NCBI GenBank assembly: GCA_964553615.1
Contig: CAZKMA010000002.1
Span: 62,001-126,000, forward strand
Length of the DNA: 64,000 nt
Direction: 5' to 3'
Source: DATKUC01 sp964553615
GTDB taxonomy: Bacteria > Spirochaetota > Spirochaetia > DSM-27196 > DATKUC01
Shown in pieces: positions 8,354 to 17,366 of the stretch. Position 1 is the first letter of the stretch; each line of letters begins with the position of its first letter. Under the pieces are notes generated by a model, which had not been told where the DNA came from, ran no database searches, and was given only the letters and a program-made list of their open reading frames with translations. The position numbers and the translations under genes are program-made.

Positions 8354-9357
8354 AGAGCAGCGGCTACCGCACGGTGCTCGTAACGGGCGCATCAGGCTTC
8401 ATCGGAGGTCATCTGGCGGCAACGCTGGTTGAACGGGGTTACTCGGTCCGGGCCCTCTATCGCAGCTCGCCAATGCCTGAAAAACTTGCCCGTCTGGCGG
8501 ACGCGGGTGCCGAAATCATGCAGGTGGATCTGACCAGGCCCGAGGTGGTTCGCGGCACCGTTCAGGGAATCGATGCAGTATTACACGTTGCCGGGAAGGC
8601 GGGCTACTGGGGACCACTTGCCGTCTACCGGGCACAGAATTACGATGCGACGGTGGATCTGCTCACCCAGGCACGGAATGCGGGGTGCAGAAAGTTTGTC
8701 TACACAAGTTCCATCTCCGTCCACGGTTTCGGTCCTCACGTGGAGACGACTGAGGAGGGTCCTTACTACCGCCTCATCTCCGCATACCAGATTACCAAGA
8801 AGGCGGCGGAGGAGTACGTCATTGGACAAAACGGAGAAGGAATTGCCACGACCGTAATTCGACCCGGCAATGTGCTTGGCCCTGGAGATACCACGGTCAG
8901 TTTTCCCTTCCTGAAAGCCATGCAGGGAGGCTTGACGCCCTATGTCTCCGGCGGCCGGAGTCTCACGTGTCCGGTATACGTGGCAGACCTGGTAGAGGCA
9001 TTCATTCTCGCTATGGAAAGCGATCGGGCGGACGGCGTGGTCTTCAACATCACCGGGGGGGAAAGGGTCACCTGGCGGGAATACGTTGACGAGGCTGCTG
9101 AACTGCTCGGCCTCCGCATCAGGCATCTGAGCCCACCGGGCGCACTCGCGCTCGCACTTGCGGCAGTTCTCGAGGCCGTGTATCATCTATCTGCGATCAA
9201 GAACGCACCCCCTGTCGCCCGCTATCTGGTATCACAGGCCATGCACGATTATCACTTTGCGATTCGCCGTGCAGAATCGGTGCTCGGTTTTGAACCGACA
9301 GTGAACTGGAAGGAAGCGCTGAGAAGAACCGTGGAGGACTATCAACGACTATGTTGA
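8350..9357 (+). CDS. extended SDR (NAD-dependent epimerase / 3beta-HSD-like)
   Basis: 335 residues. The N-terminus has the extended-SDR motif TGASGFIG; catalytic residues are in YTSSISVHG (Ser) and YQITK (Tyr and Lys). The C-terminal half resembles 3beta-hydroxysteroid dehydrogenase or NAD-dependent epimerase proteins. In Caulobacter a reductase of this general class (CerR) reduces the ketone of oxidised ceramide; because this gene lies next to an oxoamine synthase locus, a similar role is my inference. ATG 8350 overlaps the CPBP stop; the flippase-like gene follows after 66 bases. Confidence 0.8.
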   Translation: MKSSGYRTVLVTGASGFIGGHLAATLVERGYSVRALYRSSPMPEKLARLADAGAEIMQVDLTRPEVVRGTVQGIDAVLHVAGKAGYWGPLAVYRAQNYDATVDLLTQARNAGCRKFVYTSSISVHGFGPHVETTEEGPYYRLISAYQITKKAAEEYVIGQNGEGIATTVIRPGNVLGPGDTTVSFPFLKAMQGGLTPYVSGGRSLTCPVYVADLVEAFILAMESDRADGVVFNITGGERVTWREYVDEAAELLGLRIRHLSPPGALALALAAVLEAVYHLSAIKNAPPVARYLVSQAMHDYHFAIRRAESVLGFEPTVNWKEALRRTVEDYQRLC

Positions 9358-9423
9358 TCACTCCAATCAATCGACGGCTCAAAGAAGGGCGTTGAGACAC
9401 CGTGAGTAAGTTGCAGGTTTTAC

Positions 9424-10497
9424 ATGATAACGCAGATTGACAGAGAACGCGGCCCGAGCATCGGCTCAATAATCAAGATCATCATTCTGGTCATTGTGAT
9501 CGGTCTGGCAGTTAACACCCTCATTGCCTTCCTGATGGACAAGAACACGGTCCTCAAGTCCCTGCAACGAGTCCGTGTTGTCTACCTGATAATTCCGTTC
9601 GGTTGCTACCTGTTGATCAACTTCATCGACTCATTCAGGACAATGATGATAGCGCGGCAGTTCTCTGCACGAGTTCCGTTCGTGCAGGCATTCTTCAACA
9701 GCGTAATCGGAATTCTGTTCAACAACCTGACTCCGATGGCCGCCGGCGGGCAGCCGTTCCAGATATACCACCTGCAGCAGCAGGGTCTGAACACCCGGAT
9801 TGCCACCAACATAATTCTCTCCCGGTTCGTCGAGAACGCAATGGTACTGATGGTCATATTGCTTGCATCCACCCCTCTCATCATTCAGCTTTCTCAGTCG
9901 CTCGCGATCGGCGGAGTACTCATGTACCTCGGACTCATCGTTACATTCATCTTCGCAATCTTTTTCCTCATAGCCTTGATCAAACCACATTTGATTGGTC
10001 GAATTGCCATGCTTCTCAGCCGGAGCAAGATTCGGAAATTGCTTACGCGGATTACAAAGAAGGATGACTGGGCAGATCGAATGGTGAACTGGTCCACTCA
10101 GCTTCGCGAAGAGGTGCACTTCCTCTGGACCGAAAAATTCTCGGTAATGGCCTTCGACACCTTTCTCGGGATAGTCGATCTGCTACTGCAGGTAGGGAGT
10201 CTCTACTACGTCATCGTCGTGGTTGTAGGAATGGAACCGAACGTCTTCAAGGTCCTTGCCGCATATGTGGTGGTCTGGCAGGTCGTTTTCTACATTCCAA
10301 CCCCGGGTGCAAGCGGCAGCATTGAAGGGGCATTCGCGATGGTCTACAGCGAACTCACGCACAATCCTGCGCTTACGCTCATCTCGATCGTGATCTGGCG
10401 GTTTGCCACCTACTATCTACATATATTCTTCGGAACTGTCGTCCTTTCCATCTATCTCCGTGCTCGCCGAAACACCCCAGCCGTTATCACGGAGTGA
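9424..10497 (+). CDS. UPF0104 / LPG-synthase-TM-like membrane protein (flippase-like)
   Basis: 357 residues with about eight hydrophobic helices and little soluble sequence, matching the lysylphosphatidylglycerol synthase transmembrane (UPF0104) family. Family hallmarks include LFNNLTPMAAGGQPFQ near residue 100 and TPGASGSIEGAF near residue 300. The aminoacyltransferase domain of MprF is absent, leaving only the part linked to lipid flipping or transport. Its last 81 bases overlap the antisense PPTase gene. Position suggests handling of the lipid made by the adjacent locus (inference). Confidence 0.8.
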   Translation: MITQIDRERGPSIGSIIKIIILVIVIGLAVNTLIAFLMDKNTVLKSLQRVRVVYLIIPFGCYLLINFIDSFRTMMIARQFSARVPFVQAFFNSVIGILFNNLTPMAAGGQPFQIYHLQQQGLNTRIATNIILSRFVENAMVLMVILLASTPLIIQLSQSLAIGGVLMYLGLIVTFIFAIFFLIALIKPHLIGRIAMLLSRSKIRKLLTRITKKDDWADRMVNWSTQLREEVHFLWTEKFSVMAFDTFLGIVDLLLQVGSLYYVIVVVVGMEPNVFKVLAAYVVVWQVVFYIPTPGASGSIEGAFAMVYSELTHNPALTLISIVIWRFATYYLHIFFGTVVLSIYLRARRNTPAVITE

Positions 10498-11292
10498 CCA
10501 ACCGATGTTCTCGAATGACCAACCTTCGCAGGTAAGCCTCAGGGCGGTAATGTTTGCGGGGTTGCTGTTCATTGTACAGAGGCAGCCAAGATAGCCGCTG
10601 AGGGTATCGAACTCGAAGAAGTGGAAATCCGCAAGCCCCTCATGTCGGACGACCGATTCGAAACCGGCAGTTGCCACCGGGAGGACTCCAATCCACTCTG
10701 CAAGACTGCCGCCAAAACTCTTCACCGCCGCCTCCTTCCGGGTCCAGATGCGACAGAAATTGGTGGCACGCTCAGCGACAGGCGAAAATCGAACGATATC
10801 GGCCTCCGCAGGGAGAAAGAAGTGATCCATGAGCGAATCGGAGCTTTCCGGAAGCCGAACACGTTCAATGTCGACCCCCACCTGCTGCCTGCGTGTCACT
10901 GCGAGCACACCATAGTCGTGAGAATGAGAGATATTGAAGTTCAGGCGGGCGGCGATCGGCCGCTCTCTCTCATCCGAGCCACCGCCCGAATCCGGTCCGT
11001 CATCTCGGGGAACAATATGGTGCACGGGCTTCCCATGAATGCCTCGACTGAGTGAAATCTGTTCCGGGTCGCATCCTTCATACCAGCCGAGGACACGCCG
11101 AAATGCTCCACGATAGAGAGAAAAGAGCCCCCTCCCCTGCGCAGTAACAAACTGGCGATGCTCTTGCCGTTCGGCCGGTTGGAGATGCCGGTGAAGAGCA
11201 TCCCTGCACGGTTCCAGCACGGAATTCTCAAAGATCCAGATGTGCACGGCCCCTTCTCCAAGTGGAGGCAGCGGCGTGGTCGGTCTATACAT
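10417..11292 (-). CDS. Sfp-type 4'-phosphopantetheinyl transferase
   Basis: Transfers phosphopantetheine from CoA to the Ser of acyl carrier proteins. 291 residues with the Sfp-class motifs: LNFNISHSHDYG (P-loop-like, residues 117-128), VGVDIERV (Asp141 and Glu143, Mg binding) and WTRKEAAVK (Trp183, Lys186, Glu187). A separate AcpS is encoded at 59019, so this enzyme is probably dedicated to the ACP at 14550-14804. The gene diverges from KS1 across a 150-base promoter region and its 3' end overlaps the flippase-like gene. Confidence 0.92.
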   Translation of the reverse strand: MYRPTTPLPPLGEGAVHIWIFENSVLEPCRDALHRHLQPAERQEHRQFVTAQGRGLFSLYRGAFRRVLGWYEGCDPEQISLSRGIHGKPVHHIVPRDDGPDSGGGSDERERPIAARLNFNISHSHDYGVLAVTRRQQVGVDIERVRLPESSDSLMDHFFLPAEADIVRFSPVAERATNFCRIWTRKEAAVKSFGGSLAEWIGVLPVATAGFESVVRHEGLADFHFFEFDTLSGYLGCLCTMNSNPANITALRLTCEGWSFENIGWSLRDNGWGVSASTEIDGKDDSSEEYM

Positions 11293-11331
11293 TATCCTTA
11301 CTATCGCCCATCAACACGCTGCTGTAAAGCC

Positions 11332-11388
11332 TTGACAACAGCCCGGCTTATCTATTGTATATATCGTGCGAATGACGATGTGCATCGT
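11332..11388 (+). promoter_or_regulatory. promoter and operator-like palindrome for KS1
   Basis: TTGACA at 11332-11337 is followed 17-20 bases later by an AT-rich stretch (TTGTATATAT, 11355-11364) that would hold the -10. Just downstream ACGATG (11375-11380) and CATCGT (11383-11388) form a palindrome around TG, and ATCGT at 11363-11367 is an additional inverted half-site. A repressor or TetR/MarR-type regulator could bind here and control both divergent genes. Confidence 0.5.
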
Positions 11389-11442
11389 TATGTGATGTGC
11401 AACATGCAATTGACGTCGAAACGGCTACCAGAAGGAATTTAC

Positions 11443-12723
11443 GTGGGAAAAGGGAAGATCGAGTTTCGCAGGCAAAGTGGAGACCGCAGAATTGTCATTA
11501 CGGGATTAGGAACAATCAACCCGACCGGTAATACGGTAGAAGAGTTCTGGGAAAGTCTTGCTGCCGGGCGCAACGGCGTACGCCGCTCACAGAACGTCGA
11601 ACTGGATGACTACAGCGTTCAAATCGCCGCCGAGGTTGATCTTCCGGAAAATGCATCTGACTACTTCAAGTCCAAAAAAATGTTTCGCCGGCTGGACCGC
11701 TACATCATATTCGCTCACATAGCGGGATCACAGGCGGTCGTGGACAGCGGACTCGATATTGCGGCGAACCCTTTTCGATACGGCACACTCATCGGCTCCG
11801 GCGCGGGCGGCATTGATGCCCACATGGGAAATATCCCGCGCATGATGAATAACAGTCTTTCCAACGGATCGCCGTTTTATGTAGTCAACGCAATCCCGAA
11901 CATTGGCAGTGCCTTCGTCTCCCAGGAATGGGGACTCATGGGGCCGTCATTCGCCGTGAGTTCAGCCTGCGCATCAGGCAACCACGCAATCGGTGTTGCC
12001 GCCATGATGATCCGAACGGGCATGGCGGATGCCATGTTCGCGGGCGGTTCCGAAGCGGTGGTAAGTAAAATCGGCATCGGCGCATTCGGGAACATTTTTG
12101 CGCTTTCAACGCGCAATGATTCTCCGGAAACCGCCAGCCGCCCCTTCGACCGCGACCGCAATGGCTTCGTCATCGGAGAAGGCGCTTCCGTGCTCTGTCT
12201 CGAAGACCTGGAGCACGCGGTCAAGCGGGGTGCAAATATCTACGCAGAGCTGACAGGATTTGGATTCACGAGTGATGCATACGATCTGGTAGCTCCGCAC
12301 CCGGAAGCCGCCGGAGCCGTTGCATGCATCCATGCGGCCCTTGCAGATGCAGGCATAAATCTCGAAGACGTGGATCTGATCAACTGCCACGGAACGTCTA
12401 CACCTGTGGGCGACCGGATCGAGTCGATGGCGCTGAGCAAGGCATTTGGGCAACAGGTGGGGGTTGTGAAGGCACACAGTACGAAGTCCATGATCGGCCA
12501 TCTACTCGGTGGTGCAAGCGCCACGGAGGCCGTAGCAGATATCCAGGCAATACAACGCGGGATTATCCACCCATCGATCAATCTCTTCGAGCAGGATCCT
12601 GAAGTTCATCTGAATCTGGTAACCGAGACCATGGAAGTACCCGGCATCCGGCACATCCTGTCCGATGCCTTCGGATTCGGCGGGCAGAACGCCTCCATTG
12701 TCATTTCGAAGTTCGAGGGTTGA
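11443..12723 (+). CDS. beta-ketoacyl-ACP synthase (KS1)
   Basis: FabF/PKS-type condensing enzyme, 426 residues from GTG 11443. Catalytic Cys176 lies in SSACASGNHA, His316 in CHGTSTPVGD and His353 in KSMIGHLLGGASATEA, so the full Cys-His-His triad is present. I chose the GTG because AGAAGGA sits at the right distance; ATGs at 11395 and 11404 are in frame but lack one. It is the only biosynthetic gene of the locus on the plus strand, divergent from the PPTase and convergent with the dehydratase (gap 4 bases). Confidence 0.93.
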   Translation: MGKGKIEFRRQSGDRRIVITGLGTINPTGNTVEEFWESLAAGRNGVRRSQNVELDDYSVQIAAEVDLPENASDYFKSKKMFRRLDRYIIFAHIAGSQAVVDSGLDIAANPFRYGTLIGSGAGGIDAHMGNIPRMMNNSLSNGSPFYVVNAIPNIGSAFVSQEWGLMGPSFAVSSACASGNHAIGVAAMMIRTGMADAMFAGGSEAVVSKIGIGAFGNIFALSTRNDSPETASRPFDRDRNGFVIGEGASVLCLEDLEHAVKRGANIYAELTGFGFTSDAYDLVAPHPEAAGAVACIHAALADAGINLEDVDLINCHGTSTPVGDRIESMALSKAFGQQVGVVKAHSTKSMIGHLLGGASATEAVADIQAIQRGIIHPSINLFEQDPEVHLNLVTETMEVPGIRHILSDAFGFGGQNASIVISKFEG

Positions 12724-12727
12724 GGAA

Positions 12728-13288
12728 CTAGAGAAAGAGCACCTCGCCCGCGCTGACGCTGGCAACTCTGTCTCCAACAAGACACTGCCCGATCATTGAG
12801 GCAAAGTAACCGTCAAATGAAATAACCTCTGCCACCAGTGTGACCGCGGCCCCGGGCTCCAGCGGTTCGCCGTAATATGCGCCAAGAATACGTGTAGCGC
12901 GAACCGCAAGTTGCACGTCCACGGGAGGCGGTTCATACGTGTGGTTTCGGGTGAAATAGTGCAGACAGAGACCAAGCTGCCCGACCATTTCGACCTGCAG
13001 TGAACCAGGATAGATGGGAGAACCCGGGAAATGCCCGCCGAATACGGGATCCGCGGCGTCGAGTGTGCGCAATCCTGCGATGCGCCCGGCGTCGAGGTCT
13101 ATTCCGATCAGCCGGTCAACCAGAAGAAGAGGCGAACGGTGAGGCAGGAGGCGTCGAACAACATCCGGTCCGTAGTCCACCGCGCGCATGGACCCGGCCG
13201 CGTCGGCCGGGTCAAAGATCGGCTTTCGTTTGAACCGCCGGAGCAGTGCATCGGTCGCGGCGGCGTCCATTCGCTCTTTTTGATTCAT
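12728..13288 (-). CDS. FabA/FabZ-like 3-hydroxyacyl-ACP dehydratase
   Basis: Removes water from 3-hydroxyacyl-ACP to give the enoyl-ACP. 186 residues with one hotdog fold: the FabZ motif LLPHRSPLLLVDR (catalytic His) and GGHFPGSPIYPGSLQVEM, where the active-site helix keeps the Glu. An N-terminal extension of about 45 residues precedes the hotdog, more than in housekeeping FabZ. It begins five bases after the oxoamine synthase stop and is the last gene of the minus-strand operon. Confidence 0.88.
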   Translation of the reverse strand: MNQKERMDAAATDALLRRFKRKPIFDPADAAGSMRAVDYGPDVVRRLLPHRSPLLLVDRLIGIDLDAGRIAGLRTLDAADPVFGGHFPGSPIYPGSLQVEMVGQLGLCLHYFTRNHTYEPPPVDVQLAVRATRILGAYYGEPLEPGAAVTLVAEVISFDGYFASMIGQCLVGDRVASVSAGEVLFL

Positions 13289-13293
13289 GTCGC

Positions 13294-14550
13294 CTACGAT
13301 TTGAGGCCCTTCACTATCACGTCTTCAATGATGTTGAGCGTGCGGTCCATCTCTTCCTGAGTCAACTGAGAGGAAACGGAGATTCGAAACCGCCGTGCGT
13401 GTGCAGGAACGGCCGGGAAGTCCACCGGCTGCAGAAACAGTCCGCGTTTCTGCAACTGTTCCGCGAGCCCCATGAGTTTTTCCCCTGAAGGCCCGATGAT
13501 GATGGGAATGACCTGGCTTTCACTTCCGCCGAGATCCAGCTTCATGTCGGACAGGCCCTTCTTCAGATACGCAACATTGGCCCACATTTTGTCCCGCAGT
13601 GTGCTGTCCCGCGTCGCAACTTCGAGCGCTTTCATGAGTCCGGCGATTATTCCGGGTGGAGGTGAACAGGAGAAATTCCAGGGCGACGAGTACCCCTTCA
13701 GATACCGGATTGTGTCCGCGCCGGAACAAACGAACCCGCCGACTCCGCCGAAGGACTTGCTCAGTGTTCCGAAAGAAATTCCTATTTTGTCTTCAAGTCC
13801 GAAGTGCTCGGCAACGCCTCGGCCGTTCTTTCCGAACATGAGCGTCGAGTGTGCCTCGTCTATGTAGATGGGTGCGTCGTGCGCCTCACACACCCGGACA
13901 ACTTCCGGCAGATTGACGAGATCGCCATCCATTGAATAGACACCCTCCACCACCACGAGAACACGCTTGTCCTTGCTCTTCTCGAGCATCTGGTCCAGGC
14001 TGGCGGGGTCGTTATGATCAAAGAACAGCATTTTCGCCTGAGCAAGTGTGCCGCCATCAATGAGACTCTTGTGGCATTTTTCGTCGAGAATAAGAACATC
14101 ACCCTTACGCAGGAGCCCCTGAATGGCGCCTACGTTTCCACCGAAACCGGATGAGTAGAGTATACAGTCTTCTTTCTGTTTGAACTCCGCAAGCCTCCGG
14201 GCAAACTCGACATGGAGATCGAATGTTCCCGAAAGAAGCGGCGCGCCGGAGGCGCCAAGGCCGTAGCGATCCAGACCGTCCTTTGCCGCCTGGATTACCT
14301 CCGGGTGCGTTGAGAGTCCGAGATAGTTGTACGAGGTGAGGTTAATGATGTCGCGCCGCTTGTGGTCCAGATTGCTCATAATCTGGGTTGCAACCTGCGG
14401 AGCCGCAAGAAGCTGCTGTTCAAAAAAGCTGTAGCCATGCCGGACCCGTGGATCCTCTATCCACTTGGTAAAATCCGTGGGTGGCTTCAGCACGTTCCGG
14501 TTATCATTGAAGAAAAAATCGGCAAGACTGTAGTTCAGTATGTCGTGCAT
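13294..14550 (-). CDS. alpha-oxoamine synthase (AONS/serine palmitoyltransferase family)
   Basis: PLP-dependent decarboxylative condensation of an amino acid with an acyl thioester, giving an alpha-amino ketone. 418 residues, usual for the family. Visible are His160 in DEKCHKSLIDGG, Asp231 and His234 in IDEAHSTLMFG, and the Schiff-base Lys265 in GTLSKSFGGVGG. No biotin genes are nearby, so a BioF role is unlikely. Its ATG overlaps the ACP stop by one base (TAATG), so it is translationally coupled to the ACP and likely takes its acyl chain directly from it. Bacterial serine palmitoyltransferases and PigH-like release enzymes are the closest functional models. Confidence 0.88.
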   Translation of the reverse strand: MHDILNYSLADFFFNDNRNVLKPPTDFTKWIEDPRVRHGYSFFEQQLLAAPQVATQIMSNLDHKRRDIINLTSYNYLGLSTHPEVIQAAKDGLDRYGLGASGAPLLSGTFDLHVEFARRLAEFKQKEDCILYSSGFGGNVGAIQGLLRKGDVLILDEKCHKSLIDGGTLAQAKMLFFDHNDPASLDQMLEKSKDKRVLVVVEGVYSMDGDLVNLPEVVRVCEAHDAPIYIDEAHSTLMFGKNGRGVAEHFGLEDKIGISFGTLSKSFGGVGGFVCSGADTIRYLKGYSSPWNFSCSPPPGIIAGLMKALEVATRDSTLRDKMWANVAYLKKGLSDMKLDLGGSESQVIPIIIGPSGEKLMGLAEQLQKRGLFLQPVDFPAVPAHARRFRISVSSQLTQEEMDRTLNIIEDVIVKGLKS

Positions 14551-14804
14551 TACGCTTCCTGTTTGTCTACGTATTCCATGAACTTGTCGGCGAGTTGATC
14601 GATGGTTGCAATGTCTGCCAGCTCAGCACGCGGGATTTTTATGTTCATCTCACGCATCGACGTCGATACCACTTCGATCATGTCGAGGCTGTTTGCTCCG
14701 TAGTCCTTCATGGATTTCGAAGGATCTATCGTCTCGTTCTCCAGATCGTCCAGATTATCAACAATATTCCGCGAAATTACTTTGATCACTTCCTCTCTTG
14801 TCAT
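14550..14804 (-). CDS. acyl carrier protein
   Basis: 84 residues, acidic, one ACP fold. Ser39 in DYGANSLDMIEVV is the phosphopantetheine site (the usual DSL is NSL here). Strong Shine-Dalgarno GGGAGGA before ATG 14804. The only ACP in the locus; it probably serves both chain extension and the beta-branching donor step, which in trans-AT systems often use separate ACPs. TAATG coupling to the oxoamine synthase. Confidence 0.93.
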   Translation of the reverse strand: MTREEVIKVISRNIVDNLDDLENETIDPSKSMKDYGANSLDMIEVVSTSMREMNIKIPRAELADIATIDQLADKFMEYVDKQEA

Positions 14805-14882
14805 TGTTCAGTCCTCCCTTGAGTTGTGTTTGGTGGGGTTCCACCGAAAATGCACCGATCGAGCGTGCCTCGACCGACAGAA

Positions 14883-15683
14883 CTATTTCCGAGCGGATAG
14901 GTAACGCATCATTGTATTATCCTGGAACGGTAATCCATAGTCAACCGAAATGATCTGCCCGTTGACCGCGTCCAGGAGGCCGCTCACCAGCGCGAGTACA
15001 GATTTACCGCATGTTTCAGCATCCAGGACCATGGGTTCATCGGCTCCGGTCGATCGGATATAGTCGAAATAGTCTTCGCCGAAGACCGCGTTGAAGGAGT
15101 CGGTTCTCACGGTGCCGAACCTTATTACGTTTACGCGGGTTCCCTCTTTCAACAGGTGCACCGACAGATAGCGCGAAAAGAACTCGAGCAGCGCCTTTGA
15201 TGCCGCAACATAGTCATAGCCCTGATAGAAATGATCCGGGCCGTCTGAGGATATGCCGATGATCTTCTCCGGATACCTCCCAAACCGTTCGTGCAGCTTC
15301 TGAGTGTATGCAATGAGCGGCCAGGTTGAATACTCGATAGTCTTGAAAAGTGAGCGCTTCTTGTATTCCTCGAGCGACCGGATTGTCGCGGCAAAACCGA
15401 CGTTGCTGATGAAGAAGTCTATTCCCTTCTCCGTTTTCGAGATGGCGTCCATGACCGCGTCCGTATCCTCATCCACCGAAGCATCGGCATGGATAAGCAC
15501 CGGGCGTGGTGCTCCGGCGTCGTCGAACGTCTTCATGAGTTCAGATTCATCCGCACTTCCCCACTTGTATGTCAGGTAGGTGCGTGCACCGGCACGTCCA
15601 AGCTCAAGCGCGGTGGCAAGTCCAATCCCGCGCGTTCCTCCGGTAATGAGCGCCGCCTTGCCACTCAGATCGATGGTAACCAT
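14883..15683 (-). CDS. FabL-like enoyl-ACP reductase (SDR)
   Basis: 266 residues. The N-terminus has TGGTRGIG for NAD(P) binding. The active site reads YDYVAASK: Tyr156 and Lys163 are spaced Y-x6-K, which distinguishes enoyl reductases of the FabI/FabL type from Y-x3-K ketoreductases; SISS is replaced by ISSDG. Together with the FabG-like protein and the dehydratase this would allow full reduction of each two-carbon unit. It starts eight bases after the PksI-like stop. Confidence 0.75.
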   Translation of the reverse strand: MVTIDLSGKAALITGGTRGIGLATALELGRAGARTYLTYKWGSADESELMKTFDDAGAPRPVLIHADASVDEDTDAVMDAISKTEKGIDFFISNVGFAATIRSLEEYKKRSLFKTIEYSTWPLIAYTQKLHERFGRYPEKIIGISSDGPDHFYQGYDYVAASKALLEFFSRYLSVHLLKEGTRVNVIRFGTVRTDSFNAVFGEDYFDYIRSTGADEPMVLDAETCGKSVLALVSGLLDAVNGQIISVDYGLPFQDNTMMRYLSARK

Positions 15684-15691
15684 GTTTCCCC

Positions 15692-16459
15692 CTAGTGTGC
15701 GTACGCGTCGAGAATTGTCTGCCGGGTTTCGGGAAAGCCAAAACTGATCCGGTGCATCATGTCTTCCTGGACCCGCGCATCGATAAGCAGTTTCCGTTTC
15801 TTCGCGGTAAGCGCATATTTCAGAAGTGCAACCGACTTCGGATTCTTTTCCGCAATCTGGACCGCAACGTCCGCGGCGCGGCGAAGAACATCCTGCCGCG
15901 GTACAATGTAGTTGATGTTGGTCCCCTTGCCTTCCAGCTCTCGCCCCTTGAACCGTTTGCCGGTCAGCATCATTTCGTTTGCAACGTAAGGACCAACGAG
16001 CTCCGACAACATGGTGGTAATTCCCATTCCCGGGGTAAAGCCCATGGACATGAACACCGCACCGTAACGACTCTCACGTGCGGCAACGACGATGTCGCAG
16101 CACACGGCTACCGCGAGTCCACCGCCGACGGCATGCCCTTCCATGGCGGCAACTATCGGGAACGGCGTGTTGAGCAACCGCTCACTGATAACGAGATCCC
16201 GGACGACCGCCTTCCCGTCGCAGAGTGATAGAAGTGCTTCCTGTTCTGCCCCACCGCAGAACACGTCCGGAAGGCCCTGAAGGATGCACACCTTCGCCTG
16301 TCCTGATGACTCGACCTGATCGAGCGCCGCGATGAGCTCTTCGACAAACTGTTCGGAAAAGGTGTTCAGCCCATCGGTGTCGTGCATCAGAACGCGCGCA
16401 ACGCCGCGCTCGTCTATCTCCCAACCGATTCGAGCGGAATCGTTACCGGAACTGGTCAT
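15692..16459 (-). CDS. PksI-like enoyl-CoA hydratase homologue (ECH2, decarboxylase)
   Basis: 255-residue crotonase-fold protein. In beta-branching cassettes ECH2 decarboxylates the 3-methylglutaconyl-ACP to install the methyl branch. It resembles Bacillus PksI in FCGGAEQEALL, IAAMEGHAVGGGLAV (oxyanion region) and FMSMGFTPGMGITTML, and in C-terminal layout. AAAGGAGGAG precedes ATG 16459. It sits directly after the PksH-like gene, the usual cassette order. Confidence 0.85.
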   Translation of the reverse strand: MTSSGNDSARIGWEIDERGVARVLMHDTDGLNTFSEQFVEELIAALDQVESSGQAKVCILQGLPDVFCGGAEQEALLSLCDGKAVVRDLVISERLLNTPFPIVAAMEGHAVGGGLAVAVCCDIVVAARESRYGAVFMSMGFTPGMGITTMLSELVGPYVANEMMLTGKRFKGRELEGKGTNINYIVPRQDVLRRAADVAVQIAEKNPKSVALLKYALTAKKRKLLIDARVQEDMMHRISFGFPETRQTILDAYAH

Positions 16460-16477
16460 GCCACTCCTCCTTTGTTT

Positions 16478-17356
16478 TCATTCATTGTCGCCCTGAAGGG
16501 TCGTCAGCCGAATACTCGGTTTGTGTGAGACAAACCAATCAGGAAGCTCACCAGACGCGAACGCGCTCAGGTCTTTCTGCACTTCGGTGCTGTTTACGAG
16601 CGATTCGAGAAGCGCTACCGCCTGTTCGATTGCCGCCTCCCGCGTGACTCCGGCCCATGCAGATGTGTACTGTTTCGAGAGTGCCAGGGCGGCCGGGCTC
16701 GACCGGAGGAGGCTCTTTACCGCGGACTTGACTGCCTTTTCCAGTTCCCCGGAGGACGGAGCAAGCTCGTCCACTACGCCAAACTGAAACGCTTCCAGGG
16801 GAGAGAGTCTTCTTGCGGTGAGCACCAGGTATCGAGCGCGCTGCGGAGCCATGCGCCAGCCCAGAAGGTACGGAAGCACGTTCGCAGGCAACAGTCCAAA
16901 CCTGACCTCCGACAGTTCCACGCTCGCATCGGGTCCCGCAATGACGATATCGCAGGCAGCTACCAGGCCCACCCCGCCCGCGCGGACCGGCGCATTGAGC
17001 GCGCAGATAACCGGTATTCTGCCATTCGCGATCCGGAAGAGAATCCGGGAATATGAGCCGATGGCCTCGCGGACGTCGGAAACCTCCGACGTATTCCGCT
17101 CAGCCGTGTTTTCGGCACCACCAGAGAGCTTCCCGCCGGTGGATTCTCCGAGCGCTCCAAGGTCCATGCCGTTGCTGAAGACGCTGCCTTCGGCACGCAG
17201 GATGAGCACACGAAGGCGCTGATCTCCCTCAATCCGGGAGAGCGCGGCATCCAATTCAGCAAGTGTTTCACCATTGAGTCGGTTTTCGTTTCCAGGAGAT
17301 GCAAGCGTCAGAACAGCTATCGGTCCGTCGGCCTCAAATTGAACGTTTTGACCCAT
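16478..17356 (-). CDS. PksH-like enoyl-CoA hydratase homologue (ECH1, dehydratase)
   Basis: 292-residue crotonase-fold protein; in the cassette ECH1 dehydrates the HMG-like intermediate. PksH-like signatures are FSNGMDLG, VRAGGVGLVAACDIV and SEVRFGLLPANVLPYLLG. A 30-residue Gly/Glu-rich insertion follows the first motif. ATG 17356 gives the expected N-terminus; an in-frame GTG at 17365 is possible. The gene starts about ten bases after the HMG-synthase stop. Confidence 0.85.
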   Translation of the reverse strand: MGQNVQFEADGPIAVLTLASPGNENRLNGETLAELDAALSRIEGDQRLRVLILRAEGSVFSNGMDLGALGESTGGKLSGGAENTAERNTSEVSDVREAIGSYSRILFRIANGRIPVICALNAPVRAGGVGLVAACDIVIAGPDASVELSEVRFGLLPANVLPYLLGWRMAPQRARYLVLTARRLSPLEAFQFGVVDELAPSSGELEKAVKSAVKSLLRSSPAALALSKQYTSAWAGVTREAAIEQAVALLESLVNSTEVQKDLSAFASGELPDWFVSHKPSIRLTTLQGDNE

Positions 17357-17366
17357 TGTCTGCACG

